Assembly: GCF_018263855.1 (NCBI RefSeq)
Contig: NZ_CP073318.1
Span: 10,044,001 to 10,108,000 of the forward strand
Length of the DNA stretch: 64,000 nt
From: Kutzneria sp. CA-103260
GTDB lineage: Bacteria; Actinomycetota; Actinomycetes; Mycobacteriales; Pseudonocardiaceae
Reading direction: 5' to 3'
Shown here: positions 1-7,841 of the stretch, piece by piece
How the letters are laid out: each line of letters begins with the position of its first letter
Position numbering within the stretch: position 1 is the first letter of the stretch
Notes under the pieces: model-generated
The model's database searches: none
What the model was told of the DNA's origin: nothing
Seen by the model: only the letters and a program-made list of their open reading frames with translations
Position numbers and translations under genes: made by a program

Positions 1-861
1 TTCGACGCCCAGCAGGGGGCGCTGAACGGCACGATCAACGTCACCGACTCCAACCTGCTCGACAGCTCGTACGAGGCGATCCAGACCGTCGAGGGCTCCA
101 CGGTGAGCAACGTGCACTTCAGCAACGTCACCATCGACGGCACCGGCACCTTTGTGCTCCAGCTACAGGCCGGCGGCTCCGCCAGCTTCAGCAACGTCAC
201 CGCCGCCCACGTGGGCGCGCCCAACCCGATCTACAGCTGCCTCGGCACCGGGTTCACCATCTCCGACGGCGGCGGCAATTCCGGTTGGTACCCCTCGACT
301 CCCTTCTGCGGCCCGTGGCCCGCGCCCGTCTACACCTACCCCGGCGGCGGCAACCCGCCGCCGACCACGACCACCACTACAACGACGACCACCACGACCA
401 CCACTACAACGACGACCACCACGACCACCACCACGCCGCCGAGCGGCAACCTCTCGTTGGGCAAGGCCATGACCGCCAGCAGCTCCACCCAGGTGTACGG
501 GCCGGGCAACGCCAACGACAACAACACCAGCAGCTACTGGGAAAGCGCCAACAACGCCTTCCCGCAGTGGCTCCAGGTCGACCTCGGCTCCGCCACCTCC
601 GTACGGCGCATCGTCCTCACCCTGCCACCCGCCACTGCCTGGTCCGCCCGCACGGAAACCTTGTCAGTACTGGGTTCCACCAACGGTAGCTCGTTCAGCA
701 CGGTCGTCGGTTCCGCCGGCTACCGCTTCGATCCGGCCACCGGCAACACCGTCACCATCTCCGTGCCGGCCACGAGCCAGCGCTACCTGCGGCTCAACTT
801 CACCGGCAACGACGGCTGGCCCGCCGGCCAGGTGTCGGAGTTCCAGGTGTACGGCTCCTGA
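1..861 (+). CDS. C-terminal part of a secreted beta-helix carbohydrate-active protein with F5/8 type C domain (5' end outside window)
   Basis: The reading frame is open from base 1, so the start lies upstream. The first ~95 residues are repetitive Asn/Val/Ser-rich strands (for example SNVHFSNVTIDG), as in right-handed beta-helix polysaccharide lyases and hydrolases. A proline/threonine linker of about 25 Thr follows, then a ~135-residue F5/8 type C (discoidin, CBM32-like) domain that begins at NLSLGKAMTASSS and ends at the stop. The discoidin domain predicts sugar binding, and the Thr linker is typical of secreted modular enzymes. The catalytic family (alpha-1,3-glucanase GH87, GH55 or pectate-lyase-like) cannot be decided from this fragment. 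The neighbouring methyltransferase is convergent. Confidence 0.75.
   Translation, partial: FDAQQGALNGTINVTDSNLLDSSYEAIQTVEGSTVSNVHFSNVTIDGTGTFVLQLQAGGSASFSNVTAAHVGAPNPIYSCLGTGFTISDGGGNSGWYPSTPFCGPWPAPVYTYPGGGNPPPTTTTTTTTTTTTTTTTTTTTTTTTPPSGNLSLGKAMTASSSTQVYGPGNANDNNTSSYWESANNAFPQWLQVDLGSATSVRRIVLTLPPATAWSARTETLSVLGSTNGSSFSTVVGSAGYRFDPATGNTVTISVPATSQRYLRLNFTGNDGWPAGQVSEFQVYGS
365..436 (+). repeat. 27-bp tandem repeat encoding the poly-Thr linker
   Basis: A 27-base unit (positions 365-391) is repeated exactly at 392-418 and partly again to 436. Each unit encodes nine threonines from mixed ACC, ACG and ACT/ACA codons. It forms the interdomain linker of the secreted protein and is a likely site of length variation by slippage. 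Confidence 0.8.
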
Positions 862-906
862 GCAGGCCGGGCCGGATTCCTGGTGGCGGCCAGGGGTCCG
901 GCCCGG

Positions 907-1554
907 TCATCCATGTGAGCGGCCGGCGGCCTTGAGCACGTCCCAGCCGATGAACGTGAACATGCTGGAGTCCTTGAGCGGCAACGGTTCGCCGCGGTAG
1001 CGGTGCACGCCGACGCCGTAGTTGACGGCGGGGTCGGACACCCACACCCGCTCGAAGTCCCGTTCCTCGAACCAGGTGCAGACCTGGGGGAGGAGGTCGG
1101 GGGCGGTGCGGCCACGGGTCCAGATGACGGTGCCGTGGTGAGCGGTGAGCTGGCGGCAGGTGTCGACGGTGCGTTGGATGTCGTCCTCGGTGATGTTGCC
1201 GAAGACGCCGCACATCAGCACGAGGTCGGCGGGGGCGATGCCGCGGTAGTTGGCGGTGAGCGAGGCGTCGCCGGTGACGACTTCGACGTCCAGGCCGGCA
1301 GCGGCGGAGGAAGCGAAGGCGGTGTTGCGTGCGTCCAGCTCCACCAGGCGCGCCTTCACGTCACCGCGGCGGGGATGGTCGGCCAGCACCTCGATCAGGT
1401 CACGGCCCTGCCCGGCGCACACGCTCAGCGCGGTGATCGGGCCGGCGGGGGCGTCGTCCAACACGGCTCGGATCTGCGTCTGAACGGCGTGAAGACGTTG
1501 TGCCAGCGAGGAATCCGGCTGGTCGTAGTCGGAGTGCCAGTCAAGCCAGTCCAT
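907..1554 (-). CDS. Class I SAM-dependent methyltransferase
   Basis: The protein has about 215 residues. It has a Rossmann-type SAM motif (ALSVCAGQGRDLIEVLADH), an acidic ribose-binding position (VELDARN) and the motif GDASL, as in class I methyltransferases. The start is placed at the ATG that opens MDWLDWHSDYDQ: an upstream in-frame extension would run into the LysR gene, and this Met leaves a 10-base gap. The substrate is unknown. The sequence resembles small actinobacterial methyltransferases often found alone. It may be co-transcribed with the LysR gene just upstream on the same strand. Confidence 0.7.
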   Translation of the reverse strand: MDWLDWHSDYDQPDSSLAQRLHAVQTQIRAVLDDAPAGPITALSVCAGQGRDLIEVLADHPRRGDVKARLVELDARNTAFASSAAAGLDVEVVTGDASLTANYRGIAPADLVLMCGVFGNITEDDIQRTVDTCRQLTAHHGTVIWTRGRTAPDLLPQVCTWFEERDFERVWVSDPAVNYGVGVHRYRGEPLPLKDSSMFTFIGWDVLKAAGRSHG

Positions 1555-1564
1555 GCCGGCCAGC

Positions 1565-2443
1565 CTAGGGCGTGGCCAGCGCCTCCAGCGCGGCATTAAT
1601 CAGCGGCTGGCGTTCGGTGCCGGCCCGGACCACGACCTCGATCTTCCGGTGCAGTCCGTCGGTCGGCAGCAGGGCGACGCCGGGCGGGGCGTTGCGAGCG
1701 GCCATGGCGGGCATCATCGTCACGCCCAGCCCCGCGGCGACCATGTCCAGCGCCACGGGAATGCTGGCGGTGAGGTGGGCCTGCTCCGGCGTGAAACCGG
1801 CGGTGCGAGCGGCGTGCACGTTCGCCTCCCGGCAACTGCCGACCGGGAACGTCACCCACGGCTGTTCCCGCAGCGCGGCCAGGCCTTCCGCCTCGACGAC
1901 GTGCCGAAGCCGCTCGGGCACGCAGATCAGGAACGGGTCGTCGCACACCGGCAGGCTGACCAGCCCGGGCGGCAACTCCGTGCCCAGGTGCTGATACCGA
2001 TACGCGACCACGAGATCGAGCCGCCGCTGCCGCAGCAGCGGGATCGTCTCCTCCGGCTCGGCCTCCTGGAACCGGAACCGCAGCTGCGGGTGCCGCGCCA
2101 GCAGGGTCTCGGCCATCGGCATGGCCACGGCGGGAAAGCCACTGGTGAAGCAGCCCACCGCCAACTCGCCGTCGATGGTCCCGGCCAGCTCGTTGACCTC
2201 GGCCGACGCCCGTTCCAGCGCCGCCAGCACGTCCTCGCACCGTCGCGCCAGCGCCCGCCCGGCCGAGGTCAGCCGCACGGTCCGGCCCTCGCGCAGCAGC
2301 AGCGGCTTGCCGACCTCGGCCTCCAGTGCCCGCAACTGTTGCGACACCGCGGAAGCCGTCACATGGTGCACGTCGGCGACCGCCGTCACCGTCTGGTACT
2401 CGGCCAAATCCCGGAGCAGCACCAGCCGCCGCACGTCCATCAT
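1565..2443 (-). CDS. LysR family transcriptional regulator
   Basis: The protein has 292 residues. The N-terminal winged helix-turn-helix (residues 1-60) reads RLVLLRDLAEYQTVTAVAD and SAVSQQLRALEAEVGKPLL, the classic LysR recognition pattern. A periplasmic-binding-protein-like effector domain follows (about 88-285, beginning GELAVGCFTSGFPAVAM). The effector is not predictable. The gene reads toward the methyltransferase, which lies 10 bases downstream, so the two may form a unit or the regulator may control its neighbour. The start has two adjacent ATG codons (MMDV), and either could be used. Confidence 0.9.
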   Translation of the reverse strand: MMDVRRLVLLRDLAEYQTVTAVADVHHVTASAVSQQLRALEAEVGKPLLLREGRTVRLTSAGRALARRCEDVLAALERASAEVNELAGTIDGELAVGCFTSGFPAVAMPMAETLLARHPQLRFRFQEAEPEETIPLLRQRRLDLVVAYRYQHLGTELPPGLVSLPVCDDPFLICVPERLRHVVEAEGLAALREQPWVTFPVGSCREANVHAARTAGFTPEQAHLTASIPVALDMVAAGLGVTMMPAMAARNAPPGVALLPTDGLHRKIEVVVRAGTERQPLINAALEALATP

Positions 2444-2470
2444 GTAGCAAAGCTTAAAGCGAAACGCGAG

Positions 2471-3013
2471 TTACGTAGCTGACCTCGACTGACGGGCCTC
2501 GTGCAGGAGCAGCAGCGTGTACGCGGCGACCGACTGCGCGTCGGTGATCTCGCCGCGGGCGATCATCGCCTCGAACTCGGCGCGGGTGAACCACGCCGTG
2601 CGCATGTCCTGCTCCTCCACCTCCCGCTCCGCGTGGCCCTCGGTCAGGCCGGTGGCCAGGAACACCGTGCCGCGTTGGCTGGCCATGCCCGGGGCCACGT
2701 CGAGAACGCCCAGCTCCACGAGCTCGCTGGCGCGCAGCCCGGTCTCCTCGCGCAGCTCCCGGGCGGCCAGCGCCTTGGCCTCCATGTCGGCCAGCCCCGG
2801 CGCGGTGCCCTGGCAGAACTCCCAGCGCCGCAGCCCCAGCGGGTAGCGGAACTGCTCGACCAGGTGCAGCCGGTCCCCGTCCAGCGGGATGACCAGGGCG
2901 TAGTTGGGCTTGTCGACCACGCCGTAGATGCCGGCCGAGCCGTCCGGGCGACGGATGTCGTCCTCGCGGACGGTCATCCAGGCGTTGCGGTACACCTCAC
3001 GAGAACTGAGCAT
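2471..3013 (-). CDS. NUDIX hydrolase (ADP-ribose pyrophosphatase-like)
   Basis: The protein has 180 residues. The Nudix box is visible as AARELREETGLRASELVELG (around residues 83-102) and carries the REEtG core that coordinates Mg2+. The flanking motifs VVDKPNYALVIPL and QFRYPLGLRRWEFCQG are typical of ADP-ribose/nucleoside-diphosphate-sugar hydrolases, which clear toxic nucleotide sugars in the cytosol. I place the start at the ATG of MLSSREVY; a GTG two codons upstream is possible. The much longer reading frame upstream crosses a palindromic intergenic element and the opposing nucS gene and is not coding. Confidence 0.85.
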   Translation of the reverse strand: MLSSREVYRNAWMTVREDDIRRPDGSAGIYGVVDKPNYALVIPLDGDRLHLVEQFRYPLGLRRWEFCQGTAPGLADMEAKALAARELREETGLRASELVELGVLDVAPGMASQRGTVFLATGLTEGHAEREVEEQDMRTAWFTRAEFEAMIARGEITDAQSVAAYTLLLLHEARQSRSAT

Positions 3014-3031
3014 TTCCACAGTGTTGATTTT

Positions 3032-3154
3032 GCCCCGCCTTCGGCGGGGCGGCTCGGCCCCCGGGTAGCCGATGCCTCGCCCTTGCCGGATTTCGCCCGC
3101 CGCATCCGGCCAGGTGGTGGGGCACGTCGGGTGGCGGCGGGCGAAATCCGGCAA
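3032..3154. repeat. Palindromic intergenic element between NUDIX and nucS genes
   Basis: The 312-base gap between the divergent NUDIX and nucS genes holds a perfect 8-bp hairpin (3032-3039/3043-3050, loop TTC) just upstream of the NUDIX start. It also holds a perfect 21-bp inverted repeat (3083-3103/3134-3154) around a 30-base loop. The arms contain GGATTTCGCCCGCC. No ORF with coding character lies in the gap. It could be a REP-like element, a structured leader or a miniature mobile element; the function is unknown. Confidence 0.7.
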
Positions 3155-3325
3155 CCGTGCGAAGCACCGGCGGGGCCGAGCGGTCTCCTGTGCTGGAGGC
3201 AAGAGTCCTGGGCGCTGGCGCTGGCGGCGGCGACGGTACCGATACGCGCAGGTCATCCCGATTGACGGGGGCGCGGGCCCGACCCCGGCGGCGTCCGCGG
3301 TGGATCGCCCAGTACTTTGGGCCGG

Positions 3326-3985
3326 GTGCGTCTTGTGATCGCGCGGTGCCAGGTCGACTACGTCGGCAGGCTGACCGCCCACCTGCCGATGGCCAACCGG
3401 CTGCTGCTCATCAAGGCCGACGGCTCGGTGTCGGTGCACTCCGACGACCGCGCCTACAAGCCGCTGAACTGGATGAGCCCGCCGTGCTGGCTGATCGAGG
3501 ACCCGGGCGTGTGGACCGTGCAGAACAAGGCCGGCGAGAAGCTGGTGATCTCGCTCGAGGAGGTCATGCACGACTCCAAGCACGAGCTGGGCATCGAGCC
3601 GGGCCTGGTCAAGGACGGCGTCGAGGCGCACCTCCAGGTGCTGCTGGCCGAGCACGTGCACACCCTCGGCGACGGCTGGTCGTTGGTGCGCCGCGAGTTC
3701 CCGACGGCGATCGGGCCGGTGGACCTGATGTGCCGGGACGCCGAGGGCGTGTCGGTGGCCGTGGAGATCAAGCGGCGCGGGGAGATCGACGGGGTCGAGC
3801 AGCTGACCCGGTACCTGGAGCTGCTCAACCGCGACCCGCTGCTGGCCCCGGTGAAGGGCGTGTTCGCCGCGCAGCAGATCAAGCCGCAGGCCCGGGTGTT
3901 GGCCGAGGACCGCGGCATTCGCTGTGTGACGCTGGACTACGAGGCGCTCAAGGGTACCGACTCCGACGAGTTCCGGCTGTTCTGA
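3326..3985 (+). CDS. nucS: Endonuclease NucS/EndoMS (non-canonical mismatch repair)
   Basis: The protein has 219 residues, the usual size for actinobacterial NucS. It starts at GTG (VRLVIARCQVDYVGRLTAH), the conserved N-terminus of the family; an upstream in-frame TTG would add three residues. The N-terminal DNA-binding/dimerisation half carries DDRAYKPLNWMSPPCW. The C-terminal RecB-like nuclease half carries GPVDLMCRD and VAVEIKRRGEIDGVEQLTRY, with catalytic D, E and K. NucS cuts both strands at G/T-type mismatches and replaces MutS/MutL in actinobacteria. The end EFRLF resembles the beta-clamp-interacting tail. Confidence 0.95.
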   Translation: MRLVIARCQVDYVGRLTAHLPMANRLLLIKADGSVSVHSDDRAYKPLNWMSPPCWLIEDPGVWTVQNKAGEKLVISLEEVMHDSKHELGIEPGLVKDGVEAHLQVLLAEHVHTLGDGWSLVRREFPTAIGPVDLMCRDAEGVSVAVEIKRRGEIDGVEQLTRYLELLNRDPLLAPVKGVFAAQQIKPQARVLAEDRGIRCVTLDYEALKGTDSDEFRLF

Positions 3986-3986
3986 G

Positions 3987-4892
3987 TCACTGCCCGTTCT
4001 GGGTCGCCGGCGGCGTGGCCGACGGCTGCTTGCCGGTGATCACGCCGCCCAGGAATTCCAGCTCGGCCTTGCGCCGGCCCACCATGTCGTTCCAGACGCC
4101 CGGCGGAACGTCCAGTTTGGGCACCTGGTTGGCCGCGACGACCGCGCTCCAGTTGCTGCCGTCGACGCCGACGAAGTCGCCGTTGGGGTAGAGCAGCGCC
4201 ACGTCCCCGGTCTCGGTGTTGCCGATGAACCAGAAGCCAGCCATCTCTTCGTCCTCTCCGATGGTCAGGGCGGCGGCGTCGAAGGCGCCGACGGTGACAC
4301 TGCGGTCGGTGGGGCGCGCCGAACCGGGGGTCGGCGCGGCGTTGGTGTACTGGTGCACGGCCAGTCGCGGATGTGACCAGCCAACGTCGCCCGGGTTCAC
4401 GCCGTACCGGGCCGCGCACAGGTAGATGTCGCCGTCGGCCCAGTCGCCGGGGCGCATCATGCCGCTGGCCCACCAGCTCTGCGGGGCGTACACGCACAGC
4501 TTCCGTTGGCCGGTCGCCGCGCGCAGGGCGTCCCGGAAGGCCGGCACGAATCCGTTGACACTGCTGGCATTCCAGGTGATCCCGTCGGTCGGCGAGTCCT
4601 CCAGGTCCAGCATCGGCAGCATCGCGCCGCCGTGGAACGCGCCCAGCGGGGCCGCCACCGACACGAAGTGGCTCACGTTGGCCGCCGCGCTGACGTTCGG
4701 GTCCGGGAAGTGGTACGCCCCGGTGATCAGCCCGGCCGCCGCCGATCCGGCGAACTGCCCGGCGAACAGCGGATTGGTGTAGTAGTCGCCCTGGGTCGCC
4801 TTCGTCCAGGTCCAAGCGTTGCCGCCGCCGCGGACCTGCGACCAGTTGGTGATCGTGTTGTAGCCGCTGACATCGATGCCGTAGTCGGCCAT
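3987..4892 (-). CDS. GH25-like (lysozyme-fold) protein without a signal peptide
   Basis: The protein has 301 residues. GH25 hallmarks are present: the N-terminal GIDVSGYN with Asp7, GAYHFPDPN in the middle, and the acidic catalytic strand MLPMLDLED (Asp96, Glu98). The GH25-like domain spans about residues 1-200. The C-terminal ~100 residues (GFWFIGNTETGDVALLYPNG onward) are unrelated and of unknown role. There is no N-terminal signal peptide, so it is cytosolic, exported by another route, or a phage-derived endolysin without its holin. It ends one base from nucS, convergently. A peptidoglycan target is inferred from the family. Confidence 0.75.
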   Translation of the reverse strand: MADYGIDVSGYNTITNWSQVRGGGNAWTWTKATQGDYYTNPLFAGQFAGSAAAGLITGAYHFPDPNVSAAANVSHFVSVAAPLGAFHGGAMLPMLDLEDSPTDGITWNASSVNGFVPAFRDALRAATGQRKLCVYAPQSWWASGMMRPGDWADGDIYLCAARYGVNPGDVGWSHPRLAVHQYTNAAPTPGSARPTDRSVTVGAFDAAALTIGEDEEMAGFWFIGNTETGDVALLYPNGDFVGVDGSNWSAVVAANQVPKLDVPPGVWNDMVGRRKAELEFLGGVITGKQPSATPPATQNGQ

Positions 4893-5098
4893 GGGCTCCT
4901 CACGGTGTCGGGACAGCGAGTCATACGCGCAGTGCGCCCTATTGGATCAGATACCCAGCCGCCGATCAGCCGTAACCCAGTCACAGCAGGCATAGCCGAT
5001 CGGATCATGTCGACCGCACTCCGCTGCCGGACGGGGTCGTGTCCACTGCTCCGTCCGGGGGTCGCGTTGCTCCGGTCGTGATGCTCGACACTATTGAA

Positions 5099-5161
5099 TG
5101 AACGTTCACTTGACTGTGATTCCGGGTGGAGCTAGCGTTCCAAGTATCAAATGAACGTTCA
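5099..5161 (+). promoter_or_regulatory. Promoter flanked by two TGAACGTTCA operators (TetR-type) for the SDR-esterase operon
   Basis: Two perfect 10-bp palindromes TGAACGTTCA stand at 5099-5108 and 5152-5161, centres 53 bp apart. Between them lies a good sigma-70-like promoter: TTGACT at 5110-5115, 17 bases, TAGCGT at 5133-5138. The first operator abuts the -35 and the second covers the start of the transcript, so a repressor bound at both would block initiation. The SDR ATG follows 18 bases later. The regulator, probably TetR family, is not next to this site. Confidence 0.7.
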
Positions 5162-5178
5162 CTCAATAAGGGGTGGTC

Positions 5179-6051
5179 ATGTCCAAGGTCTTTCTCGTCA
5201 CGGGTAGTTCTCGGGGACTGGGCCGGGAAATCGTGCTGGCGGCCCTGGCCGCCGGGCACCGGGTGGCCGCCACCGCGCGCCGCCCGGAGCAGTTGACCGA
5301 TCTGGTCGAGCAGTACGGCGATCGCGTGCTGCCGATCGCGCTGGACGTCGCCGACGCCGAGGGCGCCCAGCGCGCGGTCGGCGCGGCCGTGGACGCATTC
5401 GGCCGGCTGGACGTGGTGGTCAACAACGCCGGCTACGCCAACCTGGCGTCGGTCGAGGACATCACGGCCGCGGACTTTCGGGCCCAGCTGGACACCAACC
5501 TGCTCGGCGTGGTCAACGTGAGCAAGGCGGCCCTGCCCGTGCTGCGGGCGCAGGGGAGCGGGCACGTCATCCAGGTCTCCTCGCTCGGCGGGCGGACCGC
5601 GACGCCCGGACTTTCCGCTTACCAGGCGGCAAAGTGGGCCGTCGGCGGCTTCTCCGAGGTGCTGGCCCAGGAGGTCGCGCCGCTGGGGATCAAGGTGACT
5701 GTGCTGGAGCCCGGCGGCATGCGCACCGACTGGGCCGGCTCCTCGATGGCCGTGCCGCCGATCAGCCCGCCGTACCAGCCGACTGTCGGCGCCCTGGCCG
5801 CCATGTTCGGCAGCACCGACCTCCAGCCGGCCGGCGATCCGGTGAAGGTCGCACAGGTTGTGTTGCAGGTGGCCGATCTCCCCGAGCCGCCAGTTCGCCT
5901 GCTGCTGGGCAGCGACGCCGTGCAGTACGCCGCCCTGGCCGCCCAGACTCGGGCCGCCGAGGACGCGAAGTGGCGTGACCTCAGCGTTTCCACCGACCAT
6001 GACACCGCCACCGCTGCCGACATCGACCCCCTGAGCGAGGTGCGGCGATGA
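5179..6051 (+). CDS. Short-chain dehydrogenase/reductase (SDR)
   Basis: The protein has 290 residues. The cofactor motif TGSSRGLG (around residues 8-15) and NNAGYAN match classical SDRs. The catalytic Ser-Tyr-Lys set is visible as QVSSLGG and SAYQAAKWAVGG. The start is the ATG preceded by AAGGGG at 5 bases. The gene reads directly from the double-operator promoter, and its stop overlaps the start of the esterase gene (ATGA), so the two are translationally coupled. Substrate unknown; NADP(H) preference is likely from the Arg in the glycine-rich loop, but this is inference. Confidence 0.88.
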   Translation: MSKVFLVTGSSRGLGREIVLAALAAGHRVAATARRPEQLTDLVEQYGDRVLPIALDVADAEGAQRAVGAAVDAFGRLDVVVNNAGYANLASVEDITAADFRAQLDTNLLGVVNVSKAALPVLRAQGSGHVIQVSSLGGRTATPGLSAYQAAKWAVGGFSEVLAQEVAPLGIKVTVLEPGGMRTDWAGSSMAVPPISPPYQPTVGALAAMFGSTDLQPAGDPVKVAQVVLQVADLPEPPVRLLLGSDAVQYAALAAQTRAAEDAKWRDLSVSTDHDTATAADIDPLSEVRR

Positions 6052-6962
6052 TCTCCGTGGACCCCGGTCTGCTCGCGGAACAGTTGGCCGCCAACAAGAT
6101 TCTCGCCGCCGCGCCGCATCCGGACGTACGCACTGAGGAGGGCCTGGCCACCCTGCGCCTGATCAGCTCGCCCCCGCCACCCGCCACCGAGCTAAGCCCC
6201 GTCGAACGTCGAATCCCTGGCCCCGCCGGCGAAATCCGCCTGCGGATCTTCGTTCCCGCCGGCGAGCCCCGCGGCGTGCTGCTTCGCATCCACGGCGGCG
6301 GCTTCGCCGCCGGCCGGCCCGAGGACGACGACGCCGTCAACGACACCCTCGCCCGCGCCAGCAATCTCGTCGTCGTCAGCCCCGAGTACCGCCTCGTGCC
6401 CGACGTGACCCTGCCCGACCAGATCGAGGACTGCCTCGCCGCCGCCCGCTGGACGATTTCTCAGTACCAGGGCCAGAAACTGTTGCTGGGCGGCATTTCC
6501 GCCGGCGCCCACCTCTCCGCCGCCACCCTCCTCCGGCTCCGGTCCGAACCCGGCTTCTCCCGCGTCGTCGGCATTCACCTCGACAGCGGCGTCTTCGACC
6601 TCTCCCACACCCCCAGCGCCCGCGCCGCCGACGACTCCACCCTCGTCCTCGGCCGCCGCACCCTCGACAGCGTTGTCGCCATCGCCCTTCCCGGCTGCTC
6701 CCCGGCCCGCCTCCGCGACCCCTCCTTCTCGCCCCTGTTCGCCGATCTCCACGGCCTGCCCCCGGCCCTCCTCACCGCCGGCGAACTCGACCCCCTCGTC
6801 GACGACTCCGCCTTCCTCGCCGCCCGCTGGCAGCTCGCCCACAACCAGGCCGACCTCGACATCTGGCCCAGCTGCCCACACGCCTTCACCAATCTCGGCA
6901 CCCCACTCGCAGCCCCGGCGCTGTCCCGCGTCACCGCGTGGATCGATTCCCGTCTCGGATGA
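6048..6962 (+). CDS. Alpha/beta hydrolase, HSL family esterase
   Basis: The protein has 304 residues and belongs to the hormone-sensitive-lipase (alpha/beta hydrolase-3) family. The oxyanion motif HGGG is at 82-85, the nucleophile elbow GGISAG has Ser151, and the acid (ELDPL, Asp248) and base (CPHAF, His278) complete the triad. It has the family's usual length and no signal peptide, so it is a cytosolic carboxylesterase. It overlaps the SDR gene by 4 bases, which suggests the two act on the same class of ester/alcohol compounds, induced through the TetR-type operators upstream. Confidence 0.88.
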   Translation: MISVDPGLLAEQLAANKILAAAPHPDVRTEEGLATLRLISSPPPPATELSPVERRIPGPAGEIRLRIFVPAGEPRGVLLRIHGGGFAAGRPEDDDAVNDTLARASNLVVVSPEYRLVPDVTLPDQIEDCLAAARWTISQYQGQKLLLGGISAGAHLSAATLLRLRSEPGFSRVVGIHLDSGVFDLSHTPSARAADDSTLVLGRRTLDSVVAIALPGCSPARLRDPSFSPLFADLHGLPPALLTAGELDPLVDDSAFLAARWQLAHNQADLDIWPSCPHAFTNLGTPLAAPALSRVTAWIDSRLG

Positions 6963-7191
6963 CTCCGTGCGACCGGGAAATGCCCGCCACTGACGATTGA
7001 GTGACCCGGATGTCGTGGTTGTGCAACAATTGTGCGACGGGGCAACCGGGACTCATTCACTAGGTGGTCCAGCGGTTTTGGTTGCGTGGTCAGGGGTTTC
7101 CGTCCGAATCGGGACAGGATGCTGGCGGGGCCGGTGAAACGTTGGCATAGCTGGACGTGTTCACATTCCCGTCGGCAGTTCGGAGCCCGAG

Positions 7192-7686
7192 GTGATTGAA
7201 GCGCTGTCCCGGCTGGCCGCCATCACGGCGGCGTCGGTGCTCGCAGGCATGGTGCCGGGGGCGGCGGCGCCGCCGGCCTCGGTGCAGGCATCGGCGCCGG
7301 TCGAGCACAAGACCTGCAAGTCGGTGAGCAAGAGCGAGGGCGACCAGCTGTCGGCCAAGCAGCTGGCGAAGTTGGCCAAGGACACCGGGTTCACCGGCGA
7401 CGGCCTGGTCGACGCGGTGGCGGTGGCCCTGGCCGAGAGCAGCGGCTTCACCAAGGCATTGCTGGTCAACGAGAACTGCACCCGGGACCGCGGCCTGTGG
7501 CAGATCAACGACTACTGGCACCCCGAGGTGAGCGAGCAGCAGGCGTTCGACCCGACCGAGAACGCCAAGGCGGCCTACGACATCTCCAGCCAGGGCACGG
7601 CCTGGGACCAGTGGTCCACCTGGGAGAGCGGCGCCTACAAGGACTACCTACCGGACGCCGAGCAGGCGGTGAACAACCCCGGCTGA
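7192..7686 (+). CDS. Secreted lysozyme-like (transglycosylase-fold) protein
   Basis: The protein has 164 residues with a short signal peptide (AAITAASVLAGMVPGAAA, about residues 9-26). The rest resembles small lysozyme-like/SLT proteins of actinobacteria: VAVALAESSGFTKA supplies a candidate catalytic Glu, and DRGLWQINDYWHPEVS is the usual 'GLWQIN' substrate-binding stretch. It also has two Cys (TCKSV, NENCT) that may form a disulfide. The start is the GTG with GGAG 6 bases upstream. The role in cell-wall turnover is inferred. Confidence 0.75.
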   Translation: MIEALSRLAAITAASVLAGMVPGAAAPPASVQASAPVEHKTCKSVSKSEGDQLSAKQLAKLAKDTGFTGDGLVDAVAVALAESSGFTKALLVNENCTRDRGLWQINDYWHPEVSEQQAFDPTENAKAAYDISSQGTAWDQWSTWESGAYKDYLPDAEQAVNNPG

Positions 7687-7841
7687 CCGGCGGCCCGTGG
7701 GTTCCCGCTCGAACAACCCTCCATCGGGCGGGAACTCCGCGGGAGAGAAGGAAAGCGCGGCCGAGAGGAAGGCAGGGGCCGGTCGGCCGGGCGGAACAGT
7801 GGCGCAAGTGTCCGGCCGTTGCGGCAGCCTCGGAAAGTGAG

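Noticed and set aside
365..436. CRISPR-like direct repeats
   Set aside because: The repeats are in frame, contiguous without spacers and encode a Thr linker.
3014..3661. N-terminal extension of the NUDIX frame
   Set aside because: It crosses a palindromic element and the antisense of nucS; the NUDIX family begins at MLSSREVY.
6963..7191. Possible c-di-AMP (ydaO) riboswitch before the secreted lysozyme-like gene
   Set aside because: Such genes often have one in actinobacteria, but I cannot find the conserved core elements in this leader.
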